A stretch of DNA of 64,000 bases from Methylocystis echinoides (GCF_027923385.1 NZ_BSEC01000001.1:558001-622000); one strand, 5' to 3'. Positions 7,513 to 17,791 are shown, numbered from the stretch's first letter. Notes: generated by a model not told the origin, from the sequence alone. Translations and numbers: made by a program.

Positions 7513-8452
7513 ACAGCGCGTCGTCCTCGTTCACGCCGGCATTGTTGGTGGTCAGCAGCTTCTCGCCGTAGAAGATCGAATTGGCGCCGGCGACGAGGCA
7601 GAGGATCTGCGCTTCCTGCGTCAGGAAGGAGCGGCCGGCCGAGAGGCGCACGCGGGCCTTGGGCATGACGATGCGCGTCGTGGCGATCATGCGCACCAGA
7701 TCGAGCGGGTCGACCTTCTGCTGCTGCGCCAGCGGCGTGCCCTCGACGGCGACCAGAGTGTTGATCGGCACGCTCTCGGGATGCGGATCGAAACCCGCCA
7801 GCACCTGCAGCATGCCGGCGCGATCGCGCACGCTCTCGCCCATGCCGATGATGCCGCCGCAGCACATCTCCAGCCCGGCGCCGCGCACCGCCTTCAGCGT
7901 GTCGAGGCGGTCCTGATAGGTGCGGGTGGTGATGATGTCGCCGTAGAATTCCGGCCCGGTGTCGAGATTGTGGTTATAGGCGGTGAGCCCGGCCTCGACG
8001 AGGCGCTGCGCCTGCGACTCGTCGATCATGCCGAGCGTCACGCAGGCTTCCATGCCCATTTCGCGCACGCCGCGGACCATTTCCACGACCGAGTCGAAAC
8101 GCTTGTCCTTCGGCGCCGAGCGCCAGGCGGCGCCCATGCAGAAACGGTCGGCGCCGGCGTCCTTCGCGGTCTTCGCGGCGGCGAGCACCTCGTCGGTGGT
8201 GAGAAGATCGACGCGGTCGAGCTTCACCTCGCGGTGATGCGCGGACTGCGGGCAATAGGAGCAGTCCTCCGGGCAGCCGCCGGTCTTGATCGAGAGCAGG
8301 GCCGCCTTCTGCACGTCGTTGACGTCGTGATAGCGGCGATGCGTCGCGTTCGCCTGCGCGATGAGATCGAGCAGGGGCAGATTGTGGATCGCGACGATTT
8401 CGTCGACGGTCCAGTCGTGGCGGATGTTGAAGTCGGATGCGGGCGCGTTCAT
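7490..8452 (-). CDS. bioB: Biotin synthase (radical SAM)
   Basis: About 320 residues. BioB inserts sulfur into dethiobiotin using S-adenosylmethionine. The radical-SAM CxxxCxxC is [15 protein letters not shown] near residue 60, followed by the family blocks [26 protein letters not shown] and [12 protein letters not shown]. The ATG at 8452 shares its A with the TGA of the upstream membrane gene (a TGATG junction), so the two are coupled; an adjacent GTG at 8455 is an alternative. No other biotin genes are seen nearby. Confidence 0.97.
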   Translation of the reverse strand: MNAPASDFNIRHDWTVDEIVAIHNLPLLDLIAQANATHRRYHDVNDVQKAALLSIKTGGCPEDCSYCPQSAHHREVKLDRVDLLTTDEVLAAAKTAKDAGADRFCMGAAWRSAPKDKRFDSVVEMVRGVREMGMEACVTLGMIDESQAQRLVEAGLTAYNHNLDTGPEFYGDIITTRTYQDRLDTLKAVRGAGLEMCCGGIIGMGESVRDRAGMLQVLAGFDPHPESVPINTLVAVEGTPLAQQQKVDPLDLVRMIATTRIVMPKARVRLSAGRSFLTQEAQILCLVAGANSIFYGEKLLTTNNAGVNEDDALFTALAPR

Positions 8453-8937
8453 CACGCGGCTCCCTTTCGGTTTTGCGAGCGGGCGGCGAGCTTGCGCCCG
8501 GGGGCGGCCGCCTGCGCGTCGTCCTTTTTGCCGCGCAGGGTCATGAAGGCCACATAGAGCGCCACGACCACGTCGAAACCGATGGTGGCCATGACGGCGG
8601 GCGCGGGGGCGAAAGCCTGGCCTGCGCCGAGATAATGTTCATAAAGCGTCCAGCCGGCGTGCAGCAGCAGGCCCACGACCACGAACCAGGGCGAGCCGAC
8701 GATCGACATGCCGGCGAGCGTGCCGAAAACGGCGACGGCGGTCATCTCGAAGCCGACCCAGGTCTCGGAATTCTCGGCGCGCATGGCGAAGCCGACGTAA
8801 AGGAAGGAGACGGCGATCAGCGCATAGGCCGCGAGCAGCGCCGGCCGGGTCTTCGACCAGCGCGTGAGCACGATGAGGCCGATGGCGAAAAGAACCCCGA
8901 GCCCCGCGAAGAGGGCGATTTCCATTGTATCGAGCAT
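8452..8937 (-). CDS. Small integral membrane protein upstream of bioB
   Basis: About 161 residues with four or five hydrophobic spans (near [59 protein letters not shown] and [20 protein letters not shown]) and a basic C-tail. The general pattern resembles DUF6010-type proteins, but the resemblance is weak. The start may be 8937 (MLDT) or 8925 (MEIA); neither has a strong ribosome site. The stop overlaps the bioB start, so it is probably cotranscribed. A role in biotin metabolism or transport is only suggested by coupling. Confidence 0.7.
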   Translation of the reverse strand: MLDTMEIALFAGLGVLFAIGLIVLTRWSKTRPALLAAYALIAVSFLYVGFAMRAENSETWVGFEMTAVAVFGTLAGMSIVGSPWFVVVGLLLHAGWTLYEHYLGAGQAFAPAPAVMATIGFDVVVALYVAFMTLRGKKDDAQAAAPGRKLAARSQNRKGAA

Positions 8938-9124
8938 GGCGTGACCGGTTGGACCGCGAAGGCGCGGGCGATGGACGTTTCTGGCCGCGCGAAGGTCTAT
9001 AAGGGGGGCGGCGAAAATCAACAAGGGGAGGCCCCCTCCCGTTCTTGCCAAAGGCGCCGCGCCGCCGCACACTGGGCTGTGCGGGAGATCCGAAGCGCCC
9101 GCTGCGCCCACGCCTGAGGTCCCC

Positions 9125-9406
9125 ATGAGAATAGTCCCCCTCGGTCTCGCCTTGCTGCTCGGCTGGACGTGCCCGGCCTTCGCCGTGAACACCTGGGCCG
9201 GCAACACGCCCGAGGACATGGCCGAGGAGCAGGAGGCCTGCGGCGCCGATGCGGCGCGCTTCTGCGGCCCCGTCGCAACCATTTTCATTTTCGAAATGGA
9301 GAATTGCCTCAAGCGCCATATGCTGCAGCTCTCCAAGGCCTGCCGCCAGGAGCTGTCGCCCACCGATTTCAGAAAGTATCACGACAGCAATTTCGATCTC
9401 TTCTAG
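9125..9406 (+). CDS. Secreted cysteine-rich small protein
   Basis: 93 residues with a Sec signal peptide (MRIVPLGLALLLGWTCPAFA, cleavage near AFA). The mature part has the pattern CGADAARFCG...NCLKRHMLQLSKACRQEL. Spacing and sequence resemble a single Golgi-type cysteine-rich (GLG1-like) repeat found in small periplasmic proteins of Hyphomicrobiales. The four cysteines after the signal could form two disulfides. It precedes ppc on the same strand by about 100 bases. Function unknown. Confidence 0.75.
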   Translation: MRIVPLGLALLLGWTCPAFAVNTWAGNTPEDMAEEQEACGADAARFCGPVATIFIFEMENCLKRHMLQLSKACRQELSPTDFRKYHDSNFDLF

Positions 9407-9510
9407 CCGGCCGCCTTCTGAGGCCGGTCGGCTGGCGGGGTCGAAATCGGGCGGCAGGGCTGATATGAGCCCTGGCCCAGTGGACAAGTTGCTTATTCCA
9501 AAGGCTCATC

Positions 9511-12306
9511 ATGCAGATCGACGCACAAACCAAGGAAGCGCCGGCCCCGGTTTCCGCCGAGCCGGAGGCGCGCAGCGATCTGCCGCTCAACGAGGACATC
9601 CGCCTGCTCGGGCGCCTGCTCGGCGAGGCGGTGCGCGAGCATGAGGGCAATGAGGCCTTTGAGCGCATCGAGACGATCCGCCGCCTCTCCGTCGCGGCGA
9701 GCCGCAACAAGGATCAGGACGCCGCCGCCAGGCTCGACACGCTCCTGAGGTCGCTGACCGCGACGGAGGCGACCAGCGTCATCCGCGCCTTCAGCTATTT
9801 CTCGCATCTCGCGAATATCGCGGAGGACCTGCATCCGCTGAAGGAGCGCGCCCGCACGCTGGCCGAGGGCGGAACGCTCAACGAGCCGAGCCTCGCCCGC
9901 TCCTTCGCGCATCTGCGCAAGGCGGCGGTCGGACCGGGCAAGATCGCGGCGGCGCTGTCGCGCGGCTGGATTTCGCCGGTGCTCACCGCCCATCCGACCG
10001 AAGTGCGCCGCAAGAGCCTGCTCGACGCCGAGCGCAACATCTTCACCCTGCTCGCCGCCCGCGAGCATCTGCGCGGCAAGGCCGAGCGGGCGCAGAACGA
10101 GGCGCATCTGCGCGCCCGCGTGCTGCAATTGTGGCAGACGGAGCTGCTGCGCGAATCGCGGCTCACGGTGCGCGACGAGATCGAGAACTCCCTGAGCTAT
10201 TACCGCTCGACCTTTCTGCGCGAAATCCCGAAGCTCTACGGCGAGATCGAGGCGAAGCTCGACGGGCTGCGCGTGCCGCCCTTCCTGCGCATGGGCGCCT
10301 GGGTCGGCGGCGACCGCGACGGCAATCCCAATGTCACGGCGGAGTCGCTTGCGACCGCCATGCGCATGCAATGCGAGACGGCGCTGCGCTTCTATCTGGT
10401 CGAGGTGCATGAGCTCGGCGCCGAGCTGTCCATCTCGCGGCGTTACGGCGGCGCCACGCGGGCGCTCGAAGAACTCGCGGCGCGCTCGGGCGACGATAAT
10501 CCGCATCGCGACAACGAACCCTATCGCCGCGCGCTGATCGGCGTCTATTCGCGCCTCGCCGGCACGCTGGAGAAGCTTACCGGCGGACAGGCCATGCGCC
10601 ACGCCATTGCGCCGGGCGAGCCCTACGCCAATTCCTGGGCGTTTCTGGCCGATCTCGTCACCATCGACGAATCGCTGCGCATCCATCACAGCGAGGTGAT
10701 CGCCTCGCAAAGGCTGGAGCCGCTCATTCGCGCGGTGGAGGTCTTTGGTTTTCATCTGGCGACGCTCGATCTGCGCCAGAGCTCCGACCGTCACGAGGAG
10801 ACGATCTCCGAACTTCTCGCCGCCGCGCGCGTCACGGAAGATTACGCGGCGCTGACCGAGATGGAGAAGCAGCAACTTCTCATGCGGCTCCTCTCCGATC
10901 CGCGTCCGGTGCGCCTGCCCGATCACGCCTACAGCGACCGCGCCATGAGCGAGCTCGCCATCTTCGAGCGCGCCGTCGAGATGCGCCGGCGCTATGGCGA
11001 CGAGGCGATCCGCCATTACATCGTCAGCCATACGGAGACCGTCAGCGACCTTCTCGAAGTGCTGCTCCTGCAAAAGGAATGCGGCCTGATGCGCGGCACG
11101 CTCGATCCGCGCGACGGGGAAGCGGTCGCCGCCGATCTCATCATCGTGCCGCTGTTCGAGACCATCGGCGACCTGCGCAACGCCGCGCCGATCATGCGCG
11201 CCTTCTATGCGCTGCCCGGCGTGCAGCGGCTCGTCGTCAATTCAGGAGCCCAGCAGGACATCATGCTGGGCTATTCGGACTCGAACAAGGACGGCGGCAT
11301 TCTCACGAGCATCTGGGAGCTTTACCGCGCCTCGACCGCGCTTGCGGAATTCTTCGCCTCCATGCCGAATATCACCATGCGCCTGTTCCACGGCCGCGGC
11401 GGCACGGTGGGGCGCGGCGGCGGGCCGAGCTACGACGCCATTCTCGCCCAGCCGCCCGGCACGGTGAACGGCCAGATCCGGCTCACCGAACAGGGCGAAG
11501 TGATCGCGGCCAAATACGCCAATCCGCAGATCGGCCATGTCAATCTGGAGTTGCTCGTCGCCGCGACGCTGGAGGCGACGCTGCTTTCCCAGAGCAAGGC
11601 GCCGCCGCCGGAGTTTCTCGAAATTGCCGACGAGCTGTCGCGCGCCGGCATGGCCGCCTATCGCGACCTCGTCTACGAGACCGACGGCTTCGTCGATTAT
11701 TACTTCGCCTCGACGCCGATCACCGAAATCGCCTCGCTCAACATTGGGTCGCGTCCGGCCTCGCGCAAACCCTCGCGCAAGATCGAGGATCTGCGCGCGA
11801 TTCCGTGGAGTTTCTCCTGGGCGCAGGCGCGCGTCGCGCTGCCCGGCTGGTACGGGTTCGGCTCGGCCATCGCGGGCTTCCTCGAAACGGACGGCAAGGC
11901 GCGGCTCGATCTTCTGCGTCAGATGGCGCGCGAATGGCCCTTCTTCCGCTCGCTGCTCTCCAACATCGACATGATCCTGTCGAAGACCGATCTCGAGATC
12001 GCGCGCCGCTACGCCGAACTCGTCGAGGATCGTGCGCTGGCGGAGCGCATCTTCGGGATGATCGAGGCGGAGCATGTCCGCTCGGTCGAGGCGCTGGAGA
12101 AAATTCTCGGCACCAAGGAGCGGCTCGCCGACAATCCGACGCTGGCGCGTTCGATCAAGCACCGTTTCCCCTATATCGCGCCGCTGAATTACATCCAGGC
12201 CGAACTGATCCGCCGCCACCGCGCCGGCATGACCGACGCGGAAATCCGCGAGGGGATTCTCATGTCGATCAACGGCGTGTCGGCGGGCCTGCGCAATACG
12301 GGCTGA
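9511..12306 (+). CDS. ppc: Phosphoenolpyruvate carboxylase
   Basis: 931 residues. The enzyme adds bicarbonate to PEP to make oxaloacetate, replenishing the TCA cycle and serving the serine cycle of methylotrophs. The catalytic histidine is in [13 protein letters not shown] (near 157). Other family blocks are [18 protein letters not shown] (near 588), [14 protein letters not shown] (near 626) and the C-terminal NTG end. It is full length. No serine-cycle partner genes lie next to it in this window, so it is not in an obvious operon. Confidence 0.97.
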   Translation: MQIDAQTKEAPAPVSAEPEARSDLPLNEDIRLLGRLLGEAVREHEGNEAFERIETIRRLSVAASRNKDQDAAARLDTLLRSLTATEATSVIRAFSYFSHLANIAEDLHPLKERARTLAEGGTLNEPSLARSFAHLRKAAVGPGKIAAALSRGWISPVLTAHPTEVRRKSLLDAERNIFTLLAAREHLRGKAERAQNEAHLRARVLQLWQTELLRESRLTVRDEIENSLSYYRSTFLREIPKLYGEIEAKLDGLRVPPFLRMGAWVGGDRDGNPNVTAESLATAMRMQCETALRFYLVEVHELGAELSISRRYGGATRALEELAARSGDDNPHRDNEPYRRALIGVYSRLAGTLEKLTGGQAMRHAIAPGEPYANSWAFLADLVTIDESLRIHHSEVIASQRLEPLIRAVEVFGFHLATLDLRQSSDRHEETISELLAAARVTEDYAALTEMEKQQLLMRLLSDPRPVRLPDHAYSDRAMSELAIFERAVEMRRRYGDEAIRHYIVSHTETVSDLLEVLLLQKECGLMRGTLDPRDGEAVAADLIIVPLFETIGDLRNAAPIMRAFYALPGVQRLVVNSGAQQDIMLGYSDSNKDGGILTSIWELYRASTALAEFFASMPNITMRLFHGRGGTVGRGGGPSYDAILAQPPGTVNGQIRLTEQGEVIAAKYANPQIGHVNLELLVAATLEATLLSQSKAPPPEFLEIADELSRAGMAAYRDLVYETDGFVDYYFASTPITEIASLNIGSRPASRKPSRKIEDLRAIPWSFSWAQARVALPGWYGFGSAIAGFLETDGKARLDLLRQMAREWPFFRSLLSNIDMILSKTDLEIARRYAELVEDRALAERIFGMIEAEHVRSVEALEKILGTKERLADNPTLARSIKHRFPYIAPLNYIQAELIRRHRAGMTDAEIREGILMSINGVSAGLRNTG

Positions 12307-12364
12307 TGTCTTTCAGGGTGAGGGGCCGCTCGCGAGCGGCGTTCCTGGTCAGGGCGCCACTCTG

Positions 12365-12406
12365 CTCCCTCTCCCGCGCAGCGGGGGGGAGGGGTGGGGA
12401 GGGGGC
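12365..12406. repeat. GC-rich palindromic repeat, copy A
   Basis: CTCCCTCTCCCGC, a short loop, then a GCGGGGGG-type arm followed by AGGGGTGGGGAGGGGG. The same unit occurs at 22178-22217, inverted at 22100-22137, and in short form at 35477-35502. This copy fills the gap between the convergent ppc and EAL genes. A 16-base perfect palindrome (12325-12340) lies just before it. Confidence 0.7.
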
Positions 12407-12409
12407 GTC

Positions 12410-14218
12410 TCAGCGTAGCGCCGCCCCCGCCGGCCGCGCCGCCGCGCTGCCGAAATGCGCGCCCTGCAGATACTCCACGCCCCAGTCGCGCAATATCTGC
12501 GCGGTCGCCTCATCCTCCACCCATTCGGCGACGACCTTCAGCGACAGATGGCTCGCCAGATCGATGAGCGTGCGCACGAAGAAGCGATCATCCTCGGAGG
12601 TTGCGATATTGCGGATGAAGGCGCCGTCGATCTTCACAATGTCGAAGGCGAGGTCGCGCAGATTGCGGAAGGAGGTGTGGCCGGCGCCGAAATCGTCCAT
12701 GGCCACTTTCACCCCGAGCCGCTTGCAGGCGGCGATCAGCGCGCGGGTGGTGTCGAAATCCTCGATCATCGCCGTTTCGGTGATCTCGACGATCAGCCGG
12801 TCCGCGACGCCCGGATTGGCGGCGACCGCCGCCGCCAGCCGGTCCGGCCATTCCGGGTCGAGCACCGTATGCAGGGCGCAATTGACCGAGACGCGCAGTT
12901 CCGGTTCCGCGACCAGCCGCTCCAGCGCGAGCTCCATCACCCGCTGATCCAGCAAGCACACGAGCCCCGCCTTTTCGGCGACCGGCAACAGCGCGCCGGG
13001 CGAGGCGGCGGTTCCGTCCGGCAGGCGCACGCGCAACAGGGCCTCATGAAAGGCGATGGCGCCGCTCCGGGCGTGAACGATCGGCTGAAAGGCGAGCTCC
13101 ACGCGCCGCTCGGTCAGCGCCGACACGATGCTGTCGGCGACCTGAAGCGCGCGCAGCCGCGCGTCCTCGCGCGCCAGCGAGGCCGTGTAGGCGACGAAGC
13201 GCTTGCCGGCGCCCTGCCGCGCGACGTCGAGCGCCTCCTCGGCGTGCTGGAACAGCACCTGCGGATCGCGGCCCTCGCGCGGGCCGATCACGCCGCCGAC
13301 GCGGATCATGGCCGGGATCGGCCCGGCGCTGGTCTCGAAAGCGGTCAGTCCGACGGTGTCGATCAGCCGCTGCGACGCGGCCTGCATTTCCTCCGTTCCG
13401 CAGTTTTCGAGGAGGATCGCGAATTTGTTGCCGGCATAGCGGCCGATCGCGTCGCAGGCTCGAATGTTTTCGCGCAGCCGCCGGGCCAGCCCGGCGATGA
13501 CGTCGTCGCCGGCGTCATAGCCATAGGTGCGATTGAGCGCGAAGAGATTCTCCACCGCGACCAGCAGCGCGGCGAAGGGCTTGCGGCTGCGTTCGCTCGC
13601 GGCCAGAAAACGGGCGAGCTGCTCCGCGAGCTGGGCGCGGTTGAGCACGCCCGTCAGCGGGTCGATCTGCGCGCCGAGCGCCAGCTTGCGCTCCGCCTCA
13701 TGCCGCTCCGTGACGATGCGCACCACGCCATGGGCGTGCGCCGGCCTGCCGTCATCCCCGGCGAACCATCGGCCGGTGTCCTCCACCCAGACCACCGGTC
13801 CCGGCCCGAGTTCGCGCGGGCGGGTCAGGCCGTAAACCACCTGAAAGGGGACGCCCTGGCCGGCGTCGGTCTCGGCGGACTGCATCACGGCGCCGTAGCG
13901 GGTGGCGACGCTTTCGCGCGACACGCGCTCGCCATAGGCGTAGCCCATGCCGAACTCGCCCTGCGCGACCTCGCCGAAGGTTTCGAAGAGATTGGGTCCC
14001 CAGGTCAGGCGGTCCGTCCCGATGTCCCACTCATAGACGACCTCGCCGATGGACGGCAGGATCAGACGCGGATCGGGGCCCAGGAGCGGCGGGATCGGCG
14101 CCGGCGCCGGCGGCGGCGCGGCGGGCAGGGACGACAGGGAAGTGAGGGGAAGCGGCGACGAATGACCGCTTGCGACGCGCGTTTCCTGCGCGCGGTTGGC
14201 GATGTGGCGCAATTGCAT
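12410..14218 (-). CDS. PAS-GGDEF(degenerate)-EAL cyclic-di-GMP protein
   Basis: 602 residues. After a Pro/Ala-rich leader there is a PAS domain (about 60-175, starting GEVVYEWDIGTDRLTWG), a GGDEF-type domain (about 190-345) and an EAL domain (about 360-590). The GGDEF signature is replaced by YAGNKF, so diguanylate cyclase activity is unlikely. The EAL domain looks intact: HEALLR, SVNCALHTVL, IVEITETAMIED, AMDDFGAGHTS and VKIDGAFI. I infer a phosphodiesterase with a sensory or GTP-binding regulatory GGDEF domain. No membrane segments are seen. It stands alone, convergent with ppc. Confidence 0.9.
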   Translation of the reverse strand: MQLRHIANRAQETRVASGHSSPLPLTSLSSLPAAPPPAPAPIPPLLGPDPRLILPSIGEVVYEWDIGTDRLTWGPNLFETFGEVAQGEFGMGYAYGERVSRESVATRYGAVMQSAETDAGQGVPFQVVYGLTRPRELGPGPVVWVEDTGRWFAGDDGRPAHAHGVVRIVTERHEAERKLALGAQIDPLTGVLNRAQLAEQLARFLAASERSRKPFAALLVAVENLFALNRTYGYDAGDDVIAGLARRLRENIRACDAIGRYAGNKFAILLENCGTEEMQAASQRLIDTVGLTAFETSAGPIPAMIRVGGVIGPREGRDPQVLFQHAEEALDVARQGAGKRFVAYTASLAREDARLRALQVADSIVSALTERRVELAFQPIVHARSGAIAFHEALLRVRLPDGTAASPGALLPVAEKAGLVCLLDQRVMELALERLVAEPELRVSVNCALHTVLDPEWPDRLAAAVAANPGVADRLIVEITETAMIEDFDTTRALIAACKRLGVKVAMDDFGAGHTSFRNLRDLAFDIVKIDGAFIRNIATSEDDRFFVRTLIDLASHLSLKVVAEWVEDEATAQILRDWGVEYLQGAHFGSAAARPAGAALR

Positions 14219-14407
14219 CGTGGGGAGGCCCTGGTTGGGAATGGAGGCGCCACTGTCGCGGCGAAATGTAAAGGCGGCGTTTCGGGCGTTTTAGCACGGG
14301 CCTTGCTGTGCGGAGGTTAACTCCCGCGCGCCGCGGCGCTTTACGAAACAGCCGCCCGCATGCGAATGATTCGCGTGGATAACAAAGCGTGTGGAGAGAG
14401 AGATCGC

Positions 14408-14740
14408 ATGGAATCCGGCTTCAACGACATCAGCCTCGACGACCTCAGGTCAGGCCTCGCCGATGGCTCCATCCTGCTCGTGGACGTGCGCGAGGCGGAA
14501 GAATATGCGGCGGGCCATATCGCCGGCGCGCTCTTCAACCCGCTGTCGCGCTTCGATCCCTCCAAACTCCCCGTCGCGGGCGAGGGGCAGAAGGTCGTGA
14601 TCTATTGCCGCTCCGGCCGCCGTTCGGTGACCGCCATGGAGCAGGCCCGCCTTTCCGGGCGGCGCGACGCCAACACCCATTTCGGCGGCGGCATTCTCGC
14701 CTGGCTCAACGCCGGCCAGCCGGTCGTCGAAGGGATGTGA
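14408..14740 (+). CDS. Rhodanese-like sulfurtransferase
   Basis: 110-residue single-domain rhodanese. It has LLVDVREAEEYAAGHIAGA and the active-site loop with C67 in IYCRSGRRS, both normal for cytoplasmic single-domain sulfurtransferases. ATG 14408 has a GGAGAG site and gives a standard N-terminus; the upstream start at 14360 adds an unrelated leader. It is convergent with the enolase-family gene, 12 bases apart. Confidence 0.93.
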   Translation: MESGFNDISLDDLRSGLADGSILLVDVREAEEYAAGHIAGALFNPLSRFDPSKLPVAGEGQKVVIYCRSGRRSVTAMEQARLSGRRDANTHFGGGILAWLNAGQPVVEGM

Positions 14741-14752
14741 GGGCGCGCGCGG

Positions 14753-15736
14753 CTACCCCCAGAGCGCCGGCTCCGGCGGCATCAGCGTCGAGCCCTCGTA
14801 GACAAGCCCCGGCTCCCGGTCCTTCGCGAGGAGCAGCGGCCCGTCGAGGTCGACGAAGCCCGCCATCTGGCCGATGAAGGTCGCCGGCGCCATTGCGAGC
14901 GAACTTCCCACCATGCAGCCGGCCATGATCTCGAAGCCCATCTTGCGGGCCGCCGTCGCCATGGCCAGCGCCTCGGTGAGGCCGCCGGTCTTGTCGAGCT
15001 TGATGTTCACGGCGTCGTAACGGCCGCGCAGGGCGTCGAGCGACCCCGTCTCATGGGCGCTTTCGTCGGCGCAGATCGGGATCGGCCGGGCGATGCGCGC
15101 CAGCATCTCGTCCTTGCCGGCCGGCAGCGGCTGCTCGACCAGCGCGACGCCGTAACGGGCGCAGGCGTCGAGCTGCGCTTCGAGGGTCTCCTCACGCCAG
15201 GCTTCATTGGCGTCGACGATCAGCGTGGCGTGCGGCGCGCCGTCGCGCACGGCGGCGAGGCGGGCGTCGTCGCCGTCTCCGGCGAGTTTGACCTTCAGCA
15301 GCGGCCGGTCGGCGGCCCGCATCGCGGCGGCGCGCATCTCGTCCGGCGTCCCCACCGAAAGCGTATAGGCGGTGACGAGCGGCGTGAGCCGGGGGAAGCC
15401 CGCCGTCACATAAGCGCGTCGACCGCTTCTTTTCGCGTCGAGATCCCATAGCGCGCAATCGAGTGCGTTGCGGGCGGCCCCCGCCGGCAGCAGGCGCTGC
15501 AACGCGGCGCGATCGGCGCCCATTTCGAGCGCGGCGCGGACGCCTTCGATCGCCGCCGTCACGCTTTCGACGCTTTCCCCATATCTTGCGTAGGGCACGC
15601 ATTCGCCCCGGCCGACGGCGTCGCCGTCGCGCAGCGTGGCGGTCACGACCCGCGCCTCGGTCTTGGCGCCGCGCGAGATGACGAATCGGCCGGCGATGGG
15701 GAAAGAGTCGACATCCAGAGTCAGCGCGATGGGCAA
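14753..15736 (-). CDS. Dipeptide epimerase / DgcA-type enolase-superfamily enzyme
   Basis: About 327 residues of the muconate-lactonising/dipeptide-epimerase subgroup. Lysines are in LLKVKLAG, metal ligands in LIVDANEAW, VEQPLP and ICADES, and the second catalytic lysine in NIKLDKTGGL. GCMVGSSLAMAP is the specificity loop of L-Ala-D/L-Glu epimerases. In alphaproteobacteria, close relatives are named DgcA (N-acetyl-D-Glu racemase); substrate cannot be decided here. I chose a TTG at 15736 because AGGAGA lies six bases upstream and the protein then begins near the conserved FPIAGRFVISRG. The longer frame from 15796 lacks this. Confidence 0.88.
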   Translation of the reverse strand: MPIALTLDVDSFPIAGRFVISRGAKTEARVVTATLRDGDAVGRGECVPYARYGESVESVTAAIEGVRAALEMGADRAALQRLLPAGAARNALDCALWDLDAKRSGRRAYVTAGFPRLTPLVTAYTLSVGTPDEMRAAAMRAADRPLLKVKLAGDGDDARLAAVRDGAPHATLIVDANEAWREETLEAQLDACARYGVALVEQPLPAGKDEMLARIARPIPICADESAHETGSLDALRGRYDAVNIKLDKTGGLTEALAMATAARKMGFEIMAGCMVGSSLAMAPATFIGQMAGFVDLDGPLLLAKDREPGLVYEGSTLMPPEPALWG

Positions 15737-15857
15737 GATTTCTCTCCTGACGCGACGGATTTGCACGCTGTGCGCAAGCGCGCTTGTCGACCGCATGTCA
15801 CGAAGTTAAGACGAATTGCAAGGCTTCGCCGACTTATCCGTCCAAGCTAGAGGTTCG

Positions 15858-17000
15858 ATGGCTCTCACCGCCGCCCCGCAACCGCCGGACGTCGCTTCCC
15901 GTGAGGGCGGCGCGCTTCTTGCGCTCGCCGGCGACTGGACGCTCTCGGCATCGCGCCGGCTCGAGGAGCAGGCGCAGAACCTCGTGGCGCTGGGCGCCGG
16001 CAGAGGTTTCGTGACCTTCGATCTCTCCGGCGTGTCGCGGCTCGACACCGCCGGCGCCTGGCTGATCAACCGGGCGCGGCAGAGCCTCGCAAAGGAGAAT
16101 GTCGGCGTGGCGATGGCGCATGTGCGCCCCGAGCACGACATCCTGCTCGACGAGGCGGCCTGGCGCGACTTTCGTCCGCCGCCGGTCCCCCGACAGCCCG
16201 CCGTCATCCTCTTGCTGTCCGATCTCGGCCGCTCGGTGGTCGAGAGCCTGCGCGAATTTTACCGGGGCGTGTCCTTTCTGGGCGAATTCGTCGCCGCCAT
16301 GGCCTATGTCGCGGTTCATCCCCGCCGCTTCCGCTTCACTGCGCTCGTCGCCCATATTGAGCTGATCGGCCTGCGCAGCGCGCCGATCATCATTCTGATC
16401 AACCTGCTCGTCGGCGGCATTGTCGCCCAGCAGGGCATCTTCCAGCTCCTGCGCTTCGGCGCGTCGAGTTACACGGTGAGCCTCATCGGCATTCTGGTCC
16501 TGCGCGAACTGGGCGTGCTGCTCACCTCGATCATGATCGCCGGCCGCTCCGGCTCTGCGATCACCGCCGAAATCGGCTCGATGAAGATGCGCGAGGAAAT
16601 CGACGCGCTGCGTGTGATGGGCCTGTCGCCGCTCGAGGTGCTGATCGGCCCGCGCATTCTGGCGCTGGTGCTGTCCTTGCCGATCCTCACCTTCATCGCC
16701 GACATGTCGGCGCTCTTTGGCGGCATGCTGGTGTCCTGGAGCTATGGCGGCATCAGCCCCACCGCCTTCGCCTCGCTGCTCAAGGAGGCGATCGCCTTTC
16801 ACACCTTCATGGTGGGCATCATCAAGGCGCCCTTCATGGCGCTGGTCATCGGGGTGATCGCGTCGATGGACGGGCTGGCGACGCAGGGTTCGGCGGAATC
16901 GCTCGGCCGGCAGGTCACCGCCTCGGTGGTGAAGTCGATCTTCATGGTCATCGTGCTCGACGGCCTCTTCGCCATCTTCTTCGCCGGGGTGGATTACTGA
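15858..17000 (+). CDS. MlaE-type ABC permease with N-terminal STAS domain
   Basis: About 380 residues. Residues 1-110 form a STAS-like domain (FVTFDLSGVSRLDTAGAWLINRA). The rest is an MlaE/YrbE permease with five or six spans and the family blocks LLVGGIVAQQGIFQL, ELGVLLTSIMIAGRSGSAITAEIGSM and EEIDALRVMG. It moves glycerophospholipids between the membranes with MlaF and the MCE protein. In E. coli the STAS function is a separate protein (MlaB); here it is fused. ATG 15858 follows an AGAGG site. First gene of a four-gene operon. Confidence 0.93.
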   Translation: MALTAAPQPPDVASREGGALLALAGDWTLSASRRLEEQAQNLVALGAGRGFVTFDLSGVSRLDTAGAWLINRARQSLAKENVGVAMAHVRPEHDILLDEAAWRDFRPPPVPRQPAVILLLSDLGRSVVESLREFYRGVSFLGEFVAAMAYVAVHPRRFRFTALVAHIELIGLRSAPIIILINLLVGGIVAQQGIFQLLRFGASSYTVSLIGILVLRELGVLLTSIMIAGRSGSAITAEIGSMKMREEIDALRVMGLSPLEVLIGPRILALVLSLPILTFIADMSALFGGMLVSWSYGGISPTAFASLLKEAIAFHTFMVGIIKAPFMALVIGVIASMDGLATQGSAESLGRQVTASVVKSIFMVIVLDGLFAIFFAGVDY

Positions 17001-17002
17001 CG

Positions 17003-17791
17003 ATGAGCATGGCCGCGCCCGCGAAGGAACCGATCATCAGTGTGCGCGATCTCGTCGTGGGCTTTGGCGACCGGCTGGTGATGAACGGCCTCAGTCTCGA
17101 CGTCTATCCCGGCGAGGTGCTGGGTTTCGTCGGCGGGTCGGGGCAGGGCAAATCCGTGCTCACCCGCGCAATTCTCGGGCTCGTGCCCAAGCGCGCCGGG
17201 AGCATCCGCGTTTTCGGCCAGGACCGCGACAGCCTTGCCCCCGCCGCGCGCCGCGCGCTGGAGCAGCGATGGGGCGTCCTGTTCCAGAACGGCGCGCTGT
17301 TTTCGGGACTGACGGTGAAGCAGAACATCCAGATGCCGATGCGCGAGTCGCGCGAGCTGTCGCCCCGGCTGATGGATGAACTCGCCATGCTCAAGATCGA
17401 GCTCGTCGGCCTGAAGCCGGACGCGGCGGACAAGTTCCCGTCGGAACTCTCGGGCGGCATGGTCAAGCGCGCGGCGCTGGCGCGCGCGCTGGCGCTCGAT
17501 CCCGAACTCGTGTTCCTCGACGAGCCGACCTCGGGTCTCGATCCGATCGGCGCCGCGGAATTCGACCAGCTCATCGGCACGTTGCAGGAAACGCTCGGCC
17601 TGACCGTGTTCATGGTGACCCATGATCTCGACAGTCTCTACGCGATCTGCGACCGTGTGGCCGCGCTCGCGGAGGGTCGGGTGATCGCGGCCGGGACGCT
17701 CGACGATCTGCTCAAATCCGATCATCCCTGGCTGCAAGCCTATTTCCACGGCGTTCGGGGCAGCCGCCTGGTCGCCTCGTCGGCGGGCTAG
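17003..17791 (+). CDS. MlaF-type ABC transporter ATP-binding protein
   Basis: 262 residues with Walker A GGSGQGKS, signature LSGGMVKRAALARALA, Walker B LVFLDEPTSGLDP and switch histidine MVTHD. The LSGGM-x-KR form and GLDPIGA are typical of the Mla/Mkl ATPases that energise MCE lipid transport. It starts two bases after the permease stop. Confidence 0.95.
   Translation: MSMAAPAKEPIISVRDLVVGFGDRLVMNGLSLDVYPGEVLGFVGGSGQGKSVLTRAILGLVPKRAGSIRVFGQDRDSLAPAARRALEQRWGVLFQNGALFSGLTVKQNIQMPMRESRELSPRLMDELAMLKIELVGLKPDAADKFPSELSGGMVKRAALARALALDPELVFLDEPTSGLDPIGAAEFDQLIGTLQETLGLTVFMVTHDLDSLYAICDRVAALAEGRVIAAGTLDDLLKSDHPWLQAYFHGVRGSRLVASSAG

Noticed and set aside
9493..11073. A 526-residue open frame opposite ppc
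   Set aside because: Antisense of a confirmed enzyme; no ribosome site or motif.
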